Shown here piece by piece: positions 33,880 through 42,868 of a stretch of 64,000 nucleotides of DNA. The position numbers and the translations under genes were made by a program. The notes below the pieces were generated by a model that ran no database searches, was not told where the DNA came from, and worked only from the letters and a program-made list of their open reading frames with translations. Position 1 is the stretch's first letter; the number at the start of each line of letters is the position of its first letter. The stretch is from Bradyrhizobium diazoefficiens (GTDB taxonomy: Bacteria; Pseudomonadota; Alphaproteobacteria; Rhizobiales; Xanthobacteraceae): positions 2,353,001-2,417,000 of the forward strand of contig NZ_CP067100.1 of assembly GCF_016616235.1 (NCBI RefSeq), given 5' to 3'.

Positions 33880-35190
33880 TCACGCGCCGTAGGTCGATCC
33901 CTTCGGCAGCGGGAAGACCGGGTCCTTCGTACGGATGTTGGTCGGCCACACCACCGAGATGTGCTCGCCGGCGTTCTGCATCACCACCGGCGTCGAACGC
34001 TCGTTCTGGCCGGAGAGCGGCGTGCCCGGCGGGAAGAACTTGACGCCATAGCCCTGGATGGTGCCGCCGGCGGGGATGTCGACGTCGAGCGCGGCCTTGC
34101 GGATCGCCTCCGGCTCGAAGCTGCCGTACTTCTCCTTGGCGACCGGCAGCACGTTGTTGAGCAGCACCCAGGTCTGGTTGAAGCCCATCGAGCAGTGCGG
34201 CGGCACGTCGGTCGCGCCGGTCTTGGCCTTGTAGCGCGTGACCATCGCGTTGATCAGATCGCCCATGCCGGGCGCGAGCTTGGCGGGATCGAGCAGCTGC
34301 GCCGGCACCGGATCGATGTTGCAGAAATTGTCGATGTCGGTGCCGAAGGTCGCGCGCAGCTTGTCGAGCTGGCTGTAGCCGGCACCGGCGCCGAACAGCA
34401 TCTTGAAGCGCAAGCCGCTCTCGCGGGCCTGGCGCAGGAACAGGGTGATGTCGGGGTTGTAGCCGGCATGCGAGATCACGTCGGCCTTGGCACGCTTGAT
34501 CTTCGTCACCAGCACCGAGAGATCGGGCGCCGAGGCCGAATAGCCCTCGCGCAGCACGACCTGGATGCCCGCCTGCTTGGCGTAGGCCTCGTCGGCCGCG
34601 GCAACGCCGACGCCATAGGGACCATCCTCGTGGATCAGCGCGACCTTGACGTCCTTTGGGTCCATGCCGAGCTTGCCTTGCGCATGCTCGGCGATGAAGC
34701 CGGCGAAGGCCTGGCCATATTGATCGGAATGGATCTGCGCGCGAAACACATATTGCAGGTTCTTGTCCTTGAACACGGCGGTCGAGACCGCAGTCGTGAT
34801 CCAGAGGATCTTCTTCTGCTGCTCGACCTTCGCCGCCATCGGCACCGCGTGCGCGCTGGAATAGACGCCATTGATGATGTCGATCTTTTCCTGGCTGATC
34901 AGCCGCTCGGCCTCGTTGATGGCGACGTCGGCCTTGCTCTGGGAGTCGGCGGCAACCGGCACGATCTTGGTCTTGCCGCCGATGCCGCCCTTCTCGTTGA
35001 CGAGATCGATCGCGATCTGCGCGCCGACCGAGGAGGCGACAGAGCCGCCGGCGGCGAAGGGGCCAGTGAGGTCGTAGATCAGGCCGATGCGCAAATTCTC
35101 GGCTTGGGCCTGGGCCCGCGTCCAATCGAGGCTGAGCGTGGCGGCGGCAGCCGCCGTACCCTTCAGCAGCTGCCTGCGTGAAGTCGGCAT
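33880..35190 (-). CDS. ABC transporter binding protein, Liv/Urt type, Tat-exported
   Basis: A 436-residue binding protein beginning MPTSRRQLLKGTAAAAATLS, a twin-arginine signal. The ligand-binding fold starts LRIGLIYDLTGPFAAGGS. It is a paralogue of the binding protein at 570-1880, sharing QSKADVAINE, SAHAVPMAAKVEQQKK, GYSASAPDLS and GYNPDITLFLRQARE. It lies downstream of the second Liv operon but is separated from it by a strong terminator, so it is probably transcribed separately. Which permease it serves is unknown. GGAGGA is just before the ATG. Confidence 0.9.
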   Translation of the reverse strand: MPTSRRQLLKGTAAAAATLSLDWTRAQAQAENLRIGLIYDLTGPFAAGGSVASSVGAQIAIDLVNEKGGIGGKTKIVPVAADSQSKADVAINEAERLISQEKIDIINGVYSSAHAVPMAAKVEQQKKILWITTAVSTAVFKDKNLQYVFRAQIHSDQYGQAFAGFIAEHAQGKLGMDPKDVKVALIHEDGPYGVGVAAADEAYAKQAGIQVVLREGYSASAPDLSVLVTKIKRAKADVISHAGYNPDITLFLRQARESGLRFKMLFGAGAGYSQLDKLRATFGTDIDNFCNIDPVPAQLLDPAKLAPGMGDLINAMVTRYKAKTGATDVPPHCSMGFNQTWVLLNNVLPVAKEKYGSFEPEAIRKAALDVDIPAGGTIQGYGVKFFPPGTPLSGQNERSTPVVMQNAGEHISVVWPTNIRTKDPVFPLPKGSTYGA

Positions 35191-35323
35191 CCTATCCTCC
35201 CTCAAAACCGTCTTATGATTGGTTCTTGCTTTTTTGCGAAGTATGGCGAGCGGGACGGCGGAAAGTCAACATCGCCCAAGGTCGATACGCGCGTGGCGCG
35301 GCACAACGCATCTGCGAAAGGCA

Positions 35324-35360
35324 AAGAAAAAGCCCACCGCTCCCTGCGGAGCGATGGGCT
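35324..35360 (-). terminator. Strong factor-independent terminator after the second Liv operon
   Basis: Read on the minus strand: AGCCCATCGCTCC, loop GCAG, GGAGCGGTGGGCT, then TTTTCTTT. The stem is 13 bases with one G:T-type mismatch. It lies 19 bases beyond the binding-protein stop at 35379. Confidence 0.8.
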
Positions 35361-35378
35361 TATCTGAATGCGACCCGA

Positions 35379-36614
35379 TTACTGCGAGAGCTTGACGAAG
35401 TTCGGAAACTTCAGCTTGCCCTCGGCGATCTTCTCCGGCCAGACCACGACCTGCTTCTGGTCCTGCCACTGGAAGACGAGGCCGGTCACGGCGCCGGGGC
35501 CGGACTTGATGCCGTGGGTGAACTCGTCGTCCTTGCCGTAGAACTGGATCTGGCCGATCGTGCCCTCGAAATTGGTCTTCTCCATCTCCGCGACCATCTT
35601 GTCGGGATCGGTCGAGCCGGCGCGTTTGATCGCGTCGGTGATGATGTAGACCTCGTCATAGGCGGTGTAGCCGGTATAGGCCGGCGGCGTGCCGAACTTG
35701 GCCTTGAAGGCGGCCGCGAACGGCTTTGTCTTCGAGGTCACGGCAACGTCGGGCGTCGCTACAGCCAGCGAGGGCACGCCGTCGGCGGCGCCGTTGGTGT
35801 CCTTCCAGAAGGTCGGGCTCAGCGCCTGCGCGCTGATGCCGAACATCGGGATCGGCACCTGCTGGTTCTTCCACTGCACCGTCGGCTGCACGCCGACATG
35901 CGAGATACCGGTGACGATCACGTCGGGTTTCTTGCTTTCGATGTTGTTGAAGATCGGCGTGAAGTCGGTGGTGTCAGGCGAGAAGCGGACATGCTCGACC
36001 ACCTTCAGCCCGGCCTTCGGCAGGCAGGCCTCGTAGCCGACGTCGAGCGGCTTGGTCCAGGCGGCGTCCTCGCTCATGATCGCGACGGTCTTGAACTTGA
36101 GCTTGTCGACGAGGAGGTCCTTGGCGGCGTCGCAGACGAGCTGCGCTTGCGCGGCCGAGGTCAGGTAGCCGTGGAAGGTGTACTTGTTCTTCTCGTAGTC
36201 GTTGTGGATCGCCTTGGTGATCTCGTTCGAGGCCGCGCCGGGCGTGATCAGCGGCATCTTCAGCCGCGCCGCCCACGGCTCCAGCGCCAGCACCACCTCG
36301 GAGATGTAGCTCGCGATCACCGCCGAGACCTTGTCCTCGCTTACCGCGCGCTGGAACGCGCGCACGGAATCGGCCGACGAGCTCTTGTTGTCATAGGTGA
36401 CGATCTCGATCTTGCGGCCGAGGATGCCGCCCCTGGCGTTGATCTCATCGGCGGCGATCTGCGCGCCGCCCGGGGTCGCGGCACCCGCGATCGACTGCAC
36501 CTCGGCGATGACGCCGATCTTGATCGGATCGTTCGATTGCGCGTAGGCGGGGGCGGCAAGGCACAGCGCCAGCGCCGAGGCGATGAAGCTGCCGCTGAGA
36601 ACTGAAGATCGCAT
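35379..36614 (-). CDS. ABC transporter binding protein, Liv type (operon distal copy)
   Basis: A 411-residue periplasmic binding protein with a Sec signal peptide ending AAPAYAQS and a mature start DPIKIGVIAEVQSIAGAATP. It is highly similar throughout to the binding protein at 40043-41287 that opens the operon (shared SSADSVRAFQRAV, VIASYISEVVLALEPWA, GAASNEI, SPDTTDFTPIFN), which points to an in-operon duplication. AAAGGGAAA precedes the ATG. The ligand is unknown. It is the last gene before the terminator. Confidence 0.92.
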   Translation of the reverse strand: MRSSVLSGSFIASALALCLAAPAYAQSNDPIKIGVIAEVQSIAGAATPGGAQIAADEINARGGILGRKIEIVTYDNKSSSADSVRAFQRAVSEDKVSAVIASYISEVVLALEPWAARLKMPLITPGAASNEITKAIHNDYEKNKYTFHGYLTSAAQAQLVCDAAKDLLVDKLKFKTVAIMSEDAAWTKPLDVGYEACLPKAGLKVVEHVRFSPDTTDFTPIFNNIESKKPDVIVTGISHVGVQPTVQWKNQQVPIPMFGISAQALSPTFWKDTNGAADGVPSLAVATPDVAVTSKTKPFAAAFKAKFGTPPAYTGYTAYDEVYIITDAIKRAGSTDPDKMVAEMEKTNFEGTIGQIQFYGKDDEFTHGIKSGPGAVTGLVFQWQDQKQVVVWPEKIAEGKLKFPNFVKLSQ

Positions 36615-36654
36615 GGTCGTTTCCCTTTCTATGCTTCTTGTTGATATCGAGGAC

Positions 36655-38136
36655 TTAAAGAAAATCCGCGCCGGCCTCGGTTGCGAAGCGGCCCGGATCC
36701 CCCTCCCAGACGATCCGCGCATGCTCCAGCACATAGACGCGGTCGGCATGCGGCAGTGCGAAGGTGACGTTCTGCTCGCCGAGCAGCACCGTGATCGACG
36801 TTGTCTGACGCAGCTTCTCCAGCGCCTTGGACAATTGCTCGAGGATGACGGGGGCAAGGCCCAGCGTCGGCTCGTCGAGGATCAGGATCTGCGGCTGCAT
36901 CATCAGCGCGCGGCCGATCGCCAGCATCTGCTGCTCGCCGCCGGAGAGCGTCTGCGCCATCTGGCCCTGGCGCTCCTTCAGGATCGGGAACAGCTCGAAC
37001 AGCCAGGCCAGCTGCGCCGCGCGCTTGTCGTCGGAAAGATGCTGGCCGCCGAGATCGAGATTCTCCCGCACGCTCATCTCGCCGAACAGCTCGCGCGATT
37101 CCGGGCATTGCACGAGGCCGCTGCGCGCGATCTTCGCCGGGCTGGTGCCGCGCAGCTTGTCGCCGCCGCGCATGATCTCGCCGGTATAGGGCAGGAAGCC
37201 GGAGATGGTGTTGAACAGCGTGGTCTTGCCGGCGCCGTTGAGGCCGACGACCGAGACGAACTCGCCCTCGTGGACGTGGATCGAGACGTTCTCCAGCGCC
37301 TGCGCCTTGCCGTAGAACACGCTGACATTCTCGACCTGGAGCAGCGGCACCTTGTCCTTGAAGCTGGTCTCGGGCCGCGCATGGGTTTCGATCGCGCCGC
37401 CGAGGTAGACCCGGCGCACGGTCTCGTTCTTCATCACGTCCTCGGCCTTACCGGTGACGATCTCCTCGCCGAGATACATTGCGAGCACGCGGTCGACGAG
37501 CGCGGCGACGCTCTTGACGTTGTGGTCGACCAGCATCACCGCGCGGCCCTCGTCGCGGAAGCTGCGGATCAGGTCGGAGAAGACGTCGACCTCCGCCCGC
37601 GTCAGGCCGGCGAAGGGCTCGTCCACCAGCACGACCTTGGGATCGCGGGCGATCGCTTTGGCGAGCTCGAGCCGGCGCAGATCGGCGAAGGGCAGCGTCG
37701 GCGGACGGCGGTTCATTACGCTGCCGAGCCCGACCCGGTCGGCGATCCATTTGGCGCGCTCGACCAGCGCCTTGTCGGGAAACAGCATGAATAGGCTGTC
37801 CGGCAGCAGCGCGACCATGATGTTCTCCAGGACCGTCTGCCGGTTCAGCGGCCGCGAGTGCTGGAACACCATGCCAAAGCCCTTGCGCGCGATCTTGTGC
37901 GCGGGCAGGCCGGCGATATTCTCGCCTTCAAAGATGACTTCGCCTGATGTCGGGCGCTCGATGCCCATCACGCTCTTCATGGCGGTCGATTTGCCCGACC
38001 CGTTCGGACCGATCAGGCCAAAGATCTCGCCGCCATTAACCTCGAACCCGAGGTTCTTGACCGCCGTCAATCCGCCGAAGCGTTTGGTGAGACCGCGGAC
38101 TTCGAGCACGGCCCGGTTTGAAAGGCTCATATCCAT
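36655..38136 (-). CDS. Fused LivG-LivF ABC ATPase
   Basis: A 493-residue protein carrying both ATPases of a Liv importer in one chain. Half 1 (about 8-250) is LivG-like: Walker A GPNGSGKS, a degenerate signature (LPFADLRRLELAKAI), Walker B VVLVDEPFAGL and the switch His in VDHNVKS. Half 2 (about 258-493) is LivF-like: GLNGAGKT, PESRELFGEMSV, intact LSGGEQQ, LILDEPTLGLAP and Gln at the switch (GEQNVTF). It is encoded between the permease and the distal binding protein. The start is ATG 38136, one base overlapping the LivM stop; GTG 38139 is possible. Confidence 0.92.
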   Translation of the reverse strand: MDMSLSNRAVLEVRGLTKRFGGLTAVKNLGFEVNGGEIFGLIGPNGSGKSTAMKSVMGIERPTSGEVIFEGENIAGLPAHKIARKGFGMVFQHSRPLNRQTVLENIMVALLPDSLFMLFPDKALVERAKWIADRVGLGSVMNRRPPTLPFADLRRLELAKAIARDPKVVLVDEPFAGLTRAEVDVFSDLIRSFRDEGRAVMLVDHNVKSVAALVDRVLAMYLGEEIVTGKAEDVMKNETVRRVYLGGAIETHARPETSFKDKVPLLQVENVSVFYGKAQALENVSIHVHEGEFVSVVGLNGAGKTTLFNTISGFLPYTGEIMRGGDKLRGTSPAKIARSGLVQCPESRELFGEMSVRENLDLGGQHLSDDKRAAQLAWLFELFPILKERQGQMAQTLSGGEQQMLAIGRALMMQPQILILDEPTLGLAPVILEQLSKALEKLRQTTSITVLLGEQNVTFALPHADRVYVLEHARIVWEGDPGRFATEAGADFL

Positions 38137-39062
38137 CACGAACGCGCCTCACGCGAGAGGGCCGCTCCGAGGAAGCCGCCGGGGAAGAACAGCACGACGA
38201 GCAGCGCGACCGCCGAGACGATGAAGGTCGCAAGCTCGCCGGTCGGCCGCAGGAATTCGCCGGCGACGATCAGGAAGATCGCGCCCAGCGCAGCACCAAG
38301 CACGGTGCGCCGTCCGCCGAGCACGGCCGAGACGATGACGTTGACGCCCACCGCGACGTCGACGACGGTGCCGACCGAGGCGGTGCCGAAGTAGAACACC
38401 AAGAGCGCGCCCGACAGCCCCGAGAAGAACGCCGAGACGATGAAGGCGGCGAGCTTGTGCTTGACGATGTTGAAGCCGAGCGCGCCGGCCTGCACCGGGT
38501 CCTGGCCGCTGGCCTGGAGCACGAGTCCAACAGGCGATTGCGACAGGCCGTAGAGGATCGCGGCCGAGATCGTCATGAAGCCGAGCGCGATCCAGTAATT
38601 GGCGCCGGCATTGATGCTGATGACGTCGGGGATGGTGAGCCCGATCTCGCCGCCAGTGAGGTCAGCGAACACGACGATGAAGTTCTGGAGCATCAAGACT
38701 GCGACCAGCGTGGTCAGGCCGAAATAGGGGCCACGGACCCGCAGCGCCGGCAGCGCCAGCACGAGGCCGGCGACGACGGAGGCGAGCGCCCCCAGCACGA
38801 TGCAGAGATAGACCGACCAGCCGAACTGGTTGTTCAAAATGCCGGCCGTGTAGGCGCCGACGCCGATCAGGAAGGTCGGCCCGAAATTGACTTCGCCGGC
38901 AAAGCCGAACAGCAGGTCCCAGGCCATCGCAAACACGCCGAAATAGAACGCGACGGTGAGCAGGCCCAGCACATAGCCGGAGACGTAAAGCGGCAGCGTC
39001 GCTGCGATGACGACGAGCGCAAGCGAGACGAAGAACAGGCGCGAGGTGAAGAAGGTGGTCAT
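38136..39062 (-). CDS. ABC permease, LivM type
   Basis: A 308-residue polytopic membrane protein with the LivM block FGFAGEVNFGPTFLIGVGAYT and the ARxNFxxA-like loop DPVQAGALGFNIVKHKLAAFIVSAF. The C-terminus FFPGGFLGAALSREARS matches the family. ATG 39062 lies one base from the stop of the upstream LivH gene, and its own stop overlaps the fused ATPase start. It should pair with the LivH-type permease. Confidence 0.9.
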   Translation of the reverse strand: MTTFFTSRLFFVSLALVVIAATLPLYVSGYVLGLLTVAFYFGVFAMAWDLLFGFAGEVNFGPTFLIGVGAYTAGILNNQFGWSVYLCIVLGALASVVAGLVLALPALRVRGPYFGLTTLVAVLMLQNFIVVFADLTGGEIGLTIPDVISINAGANYWIALGFMTISAAILYGLSQSPVGLVLQASGQDPVQAGALGFNIVKHKLAAFIVSAFFSGLSGALLVFYFGTASVGTVVDVAVGVNVIVSAVLGGRRTVLGAALGAIFLIVAGEFLRPTGELATFIVSAVALLVVLFFPGGFLGAALSREARS

Positions 39063-39063
39063 C

Positions 39064-39939
39064 TCAGCGCCTCCCCAGAAGGCCCTGGGGCCGGATATAC
39101 ATCACGAACACGAGCAGCAGCAGCGCCGGGATGGTGCGATAGGCCGGCGAGACCAGATAGGCCGTCAGCGTTTCGAGATAGCCGACCACGAAGGCCGCGA
39201 TCAGCGAGCCGGACACGCTGCCGAGCCCGCCGAGCACGACGATCGAGAACGCGCTCGCCGTCAGCGGCCCGACGCTGTAGGAGCTGACGCCGAGGAACAT
39301 GCCGAGCAGCACGCCGGCGATGCCGGCGAGGATGCCATAGATCGCCCAGACCACGATGTAGATGTTGGTGAGCTCGAGACCGAGCAAGGTGACGCCGCGC
39401 GGGTTCATCGAGGCCGCCAGCACCGCCTTGCCGGTGCGGGTGCGGTTCACCAGCAGCCACAGCAGCGCAATCACGAGACAGCACACGATGGCGGTGAAGA
39501 TCTCGTTGCGCGGGGTGCGCACGCCGAGAATATCGACCACGCCCTCGACGATCGGCAGCACGGTCTTGGCGTTGTTGGTGAAGAAATAGGCGATCAGCTC
39601 CTGGATCATGATGCCCCAGAGCAGCGTTCCCGTGAGGACGAAGATCTCCTTCTCCTCGTTCGGGATGCGCCGGGAGTCCTGGATCGGCTTCACCACCGCG
39701 AAATAGGTGGCAAAGGCGGTGACGAGGGCGACCGCGACCCCGATCAGCGCGCCGGCATAGGTGCCGACGCCGAGGATGCTGGCTGCGGCCCAGGCCGCGA
39801 CCGCTGCGGCCACCATGATGGCGCCGTGGGAGAGGTTGAGCACGCCGGAGACGCCGAAGATCAGCGTGAAGCCGGTAGCACCGAGAGCGTAGAGAGCGCT
39901 GATGGCAAAGCCATCGATCAGGATCTGGAAAGCTCGCAT
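39064..39939 (-). CDS. ABC permease, LivH type
   Basis: A 291-residue membrane protein beginning MRAFQILIDGFAISALYALGATGFTLIFGVSG, the conserved LivH opening, and ending VMYIRPQGLLGRR. About eight hydrophobic helices are visible, with the loop GKAVLAASMNPRGVTLLGLELTN expected to contact the ATPase. It lies 103 bases after the first binding protein; that gap holds a 10-base-pair hairpin. Confidence 0.9.
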   Translation of the reverse strand: MRAFQILIDGFAISALYALGATGFTLIFGVSGVLNLSHGAIMVAAAVAAWAAASILGVGTYAGALIGVAVALVTAFATYFAVVKPIQDSRRIPNEEKEIFVLTGTLLWGIMIQELIAYFFTNNAKTVLPIVEGVVDILGVRTPRNEIFTAIVCCLVIALLWLLVNRTRTGKAVLAASMNPRGVTLLGLELTNIYIVVWAIYGILAGIAGVLLGMFLGVSSYSVGPLTASAFSIVVLGGLGSVSGSLIAAFVVGYLETLTAYLVSPAYRTIPALLLLVFVMYIRPQGLLGRR

Positions 39940-40009
39940 TGATGATTTGGCCAGGTGGCAGTCAAACTGCCGCTTCGAGGGAAGGTGCTGCGGGGTGCCG
40001 CATGTGGAC

Positions 40010-40034
40010 GCTCCCGGGAGGTGATCCCGGGAGC
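40010..40034 (-). terminator. Intra-operon hairpin after the first binding-protein gene
   Basis: GCTCCCGGGA, loop of five, TCCCGGGAGC. There is no T-run. In binding-protein operons such hairpins commonly protect the upstream mRNA or partly attenuate transcription, so that the binding protein is made in excess of the permease. That function is inferred. Confidence 0.55.
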
Positions 40035-40042
40035 TGTTCCTG

Positions 40043-41287
40043 CTAGTTCGAGAGCTTGATGAAGCTCGGGAACTTGACGTCGACCTTGGCGACGTCCTTG
40101 GGCCAAACCGCGCTCTGCTTGCCGTCCTGCCATTGCAGCATCAGCCCGGTGATCAGGCCCTTGCCGTATTTGATCGAGTGGGTGAAAGGATCGTCCTTGC
40201 CGTAGAACTGGACGCGGCCGATCGTGCCTTCCCAGTCGGTCCCCTCCAACGCCGTCACCAGCTTGTCGGCGTCGGTCGAGCCGGCGCGCTTCACCGCATC
40301 GGCGATGTAGTAGACCTCGTCATAGGCAGTGTAGCCGGCGTAGGACGGATAGTTGCCGAACTTCTTCTTGAAGTTTTCGGCAAACGGCACCGACTTCGGC
40401 GTCACCGCGACGCCGGGCCCGGAGACCCCCTGGTAGAGCACGCCTTCGGCGGCCTGGTTGGTGTCCTTGCCAAAGGTCTCATTGGTCGCCTGCGAGGAAA
40501 TGCCGAACATCGGGATCGGCACCTGCTGGTTCTTCCACTGCACCGTCGGCTGCACGCCGACATGGGAGATGCCGGTGATGATCACGTCGGGCTTGGCGCC
40601 TTCGATCTTGTTGAAAATCGGCGTGAAGTCGGTGGTATCGGGCGAGAAGCGGATGTGGTCGAGCACCTTCAGCCCGATCTTGGGCAGGCATTCCTCGTAG
40701 CCGACATCGAGCGGCTTGGTCCAGGCGGCGTCCTCGCTCATGATAACGGCCGACTTCATGTGCATCTTGTCGACGAGAAGGTCCTTGGCGGCGTCGCAGA
40801 CCGAGAGCGCCAGCGCCGCCGAGGTCAGATAGCCGTGGAAGGTATACTTGTTCCTTTCGTAGTCGGCGTGGACGCTCTTGCTGATCTCGTTGGAGGCGGC
40901 GCCCGGCGTCACGAACGGCGTCTTCAGCCGCGAGGCCCAGGGCTCCAGCGCCAACACGACCTCGCTGATATAGCTGGCGATGACCGCGTTGACCTTGTCC
41001 TCGTTTACCGCGCGCTGGAATGCGCGCACGGAATCCGCCGAGGAGGAGTGATTGTCGTAGGAGATGATCTCGATCTTGCGGCCGTCGACGCCACCCTTGG
41101 CGTTGATCTCGTCGGCGGCAAGCTGCGCTGCTTGTGGGATGGAAGCGCCGGCGATGGCCTGCGCTTCCGCGATCACGCCGATCTTGATCGGATCCGCCGC
41201 CAGTGCCGCGCCTGAGGCTGCTATCACCGCGCCCACCGCGCCCGCACCAAGCGTCATTCGCAATGCAACAGAGAGTGCATTATTCAT
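40043..41287 (-). CDS. ABC transporter binding protein, Liv type (operon proximal copy)
   Basis: A 414-residue protein with a Sec signal peptide (ending GAALA) and mature start DPIKIGVIAEAQAIAGASIP. It is a close paralogue of the distal copy at 35379. First gene of the operon, with AAAGGGAG before the ATG. Two similar binding proteins sharing one permease could widen the ligand range; the ligand is unknown. Confidence 0.92.
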   Translation of the reverse strand: MNNALSVALRMTLGAGAVGAVIAASGAALAADPIKIGVIAEAQAIAGASIPQAAQLAADEINAKGGVDGRKIEIISYDNHSSSADSVRAFQRAVNEDKVNAVIASYISEVVLALEPWASRLKTPFVTPGAASNEISKSVHADYERNKYTFHGYLTSAALALSVCDAAKDLLVDKMHMKSAVIMSEDAAWTKPLDVGYEECLPKIGLKVLDHIRFSPDTTDFTPIFNKIEGAKPDVIITGISHVGVQPTVQWKNQQVPIPMFGISSQATNETFGKDTNQAAEGVLYQGVSGPGVAVTPKSVPFAENFKKKFGNYPSYAGYTAYDEVYYIADAVKRAGSTDADKLVTALEGTDWEGTIGRVQFYGKDDPFTHSIKYGKGLITGLMLQWQDGKQSAVWPKDVAKVDVKFPSFIKLSN

Positions 41288-41544
41288 GTTGTTTTCTCCC
41301 TTTGAACCAAGCTTCTTTGAGCTATTGGCGCGACTATAACGGCGAGGGAATTCTCGGCAAGTGAAACCGCGTTCCGGAGTGTGAGCAGGGGACTAAAGTC
41401 TAGCGCTGCGTAAAATGCAGGCAGGAGAGGTGCAGGAGACCTGCTGCACGCAGAGGCATGCAGATTTCGCCGACGGGCATGCATGAGTGTCGAAGGCGCA
41501 CAAATAACAAGCGTCGATCGAAGCCGCGATGCTGCTGCGCCGGC

Positions 41545-42648
41545 TCAGCGCGCTTGCAGCAGCGATGGATCGAGCGGCTGGAGCCGGGCCGGATCGAACG
41601 GCGCGAGGTCCACATCGCGCGTCGCGCCCTCGGCGATCAGCTGCGCCACCGCCTCGCCGGTCGCGGGCGCATTGAGGATGCCCCAGACATTATGTCCAGT
41701 CGCAACATAAAGGCGTTCACTCTGCGGCACCTGGCCGATTAGCGGCAGGCCGTCCTGGGTCACCGGACGAAAGCAGGCCTGTTTCGCAATGATCTTCGCA
41801 GGCTCGAACAGCGGCGACAGGCACTCGGACATGGCTTGCAGCCGTGCGATCGCGTCGCTGTCCGGCGTCACGGCTGCCGGATCGAGCGGCAGCGGTGCGA
41901 TGTCGGACAAGGCCGTGATATGCGTGCTGCCGTCGGCGCGCGGGAAGACCTCGATCGAGACGGCGCTGCCGTTCTCGTCGTGCTCCAGGAACAACGCATC
42001 GGCCGGCACGTTGGCGCCGAGGTCGTACACGATGCTCGGGCTGCGCTGGCCATAAACCGCGGGCAGGCTCATCCATTGCGCCGCGAGCAGCGACCATGGG
42101 CCCATCGCGATCAGGACGGCATCCGCCGCGATGATGTCGCCGTCGATTTCGACGCCTTTCGCACGCGTGCCATTTGCATCGCGCACGATGCCGGTAACGC
42201 GGCCAAGGCGAAGCTCGGCGCCCTGCGCGAGCGCAGCATTCATCATGGCCGATGTGAACTTACCGGGATGAACGATCGCGGTCGTCTGCGGCGTGCCGAT
42301 GCGCTGTGCGATGACGATGCCGTCGCTGAGCCAGCTCAGCTCGGATGGCGCAGTCCGGCGCGCATCATCGCCGGACGCAACGAAGCCGCTATACGCGTTC
42401 ATCGGGCGATAGCCCCAGTCGCCTGCGATCTCGTCCGGCAGCTGCGCGTGAAGCGAAAAGCTGCGGCGCGCCAGCGCATCGAGGGGCGACCCAGCGCACC
42501 AGTCGCGCGCCAGGAAGCCGCCGGCCTTGCCCGATGCGGCGGCCGCGATACCGGTCCGCTCGACGACGATGACGTCGATGCCGTGCCGGCGAAGAAACCA
42601 GGCGGTGCAGGCCCCGATCACGCCGCTGCCGCAGATCACAACGCGCAT
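41545..42648 (-). CDS. FAD-dependent oxidoreductase, DAO/D-amino acid dehydrogenase type
   Basis: A 367-residue flavoprotein. The FAD-binding motif GSGVIGACTAWFLRRHG starts at residue 7, followed by VVERTG. The C-terminal region FRPVTQDGLPLIGQVPQSERLYVATGHNVWGILNAPATG is typical of the DAO family, where the ATGH segment contacts the flavin. Likely substrates are D- or N-methyl amino acids, a family-level guess. AAGGAGAG precedes the ATG. It lies next to, but on the same strand upstream of, the Liv operon with a 257-base gap, so shared use in amino-acid catabolism is possible. Confidence 0.87.
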   Translation of the reverse strand: MRVVICGSGVIGACTAWFLRRHGIDVIVVERTGIAAAASGKAGGFLARDWCAGSPLDALARRSFSLHAQLPDEIAGDWGYRPMNAYSGFVASGDDARRTAPSELSWLSDGIVIAQRIGTPQTTAIVHPGKFTSAMMNAALAQGAELRLGRVTGIVRDANGTRAKGVEIDGDIIAADAVLIAMGPWSLLAAQWMSLPAVYGQRSPSIVYDLGANVPADALFLEHDENGSAVSIEVFPRADGSTHITALSDIAPLPLDPAAVTPDSDAIARLQAMSECLSPLFEPAKIIAKQACFRPVTQDGLPLIGQVPQSERLYVATGHNVWGILNAPATGEAVAQLIAEGATRDVDLAPFDPARLQPLDPSLLQAR

Positions 42649-42737
42649 GCTCTCTCTCCTTGTCGATCACACGTTCGCAACTCTGCATCAGTGCGCCGTG
42701 TTTCAAAATGTTTCACGTGGGCGTCACAACCCGCAGC

Positions 42738-42764
42738 TAGCTTCACCGCGGCAAATTGAAGCTA
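42738..42764. repeat. Inverted repeat TAGCTTCA/TGAAGCTA in divergent gap
   Basis: Eight-base arms with an 11-base loop at 42738-42745 and 42757-42764, flanked by CCGCAGC and CGGGCGG, which extend the potential stem. It lies in the 220-base gap between the DAO-type gene and the metallophosphoesterase gene and is followed by CTTTCTCTCATTTC. It may be an operator or a leader hairpin. Confidence 0.3.
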
Positions 42765-42868
42765 CGGGCGGGCTTTCTCTCATTTCATAACCTGGCTTGG
42801 CGCAGGACAACGCGACGTTGTCCCTGTGATGAGCCGCCTATTGTCCAAAGCTGTCTGGGGAGCAAACC

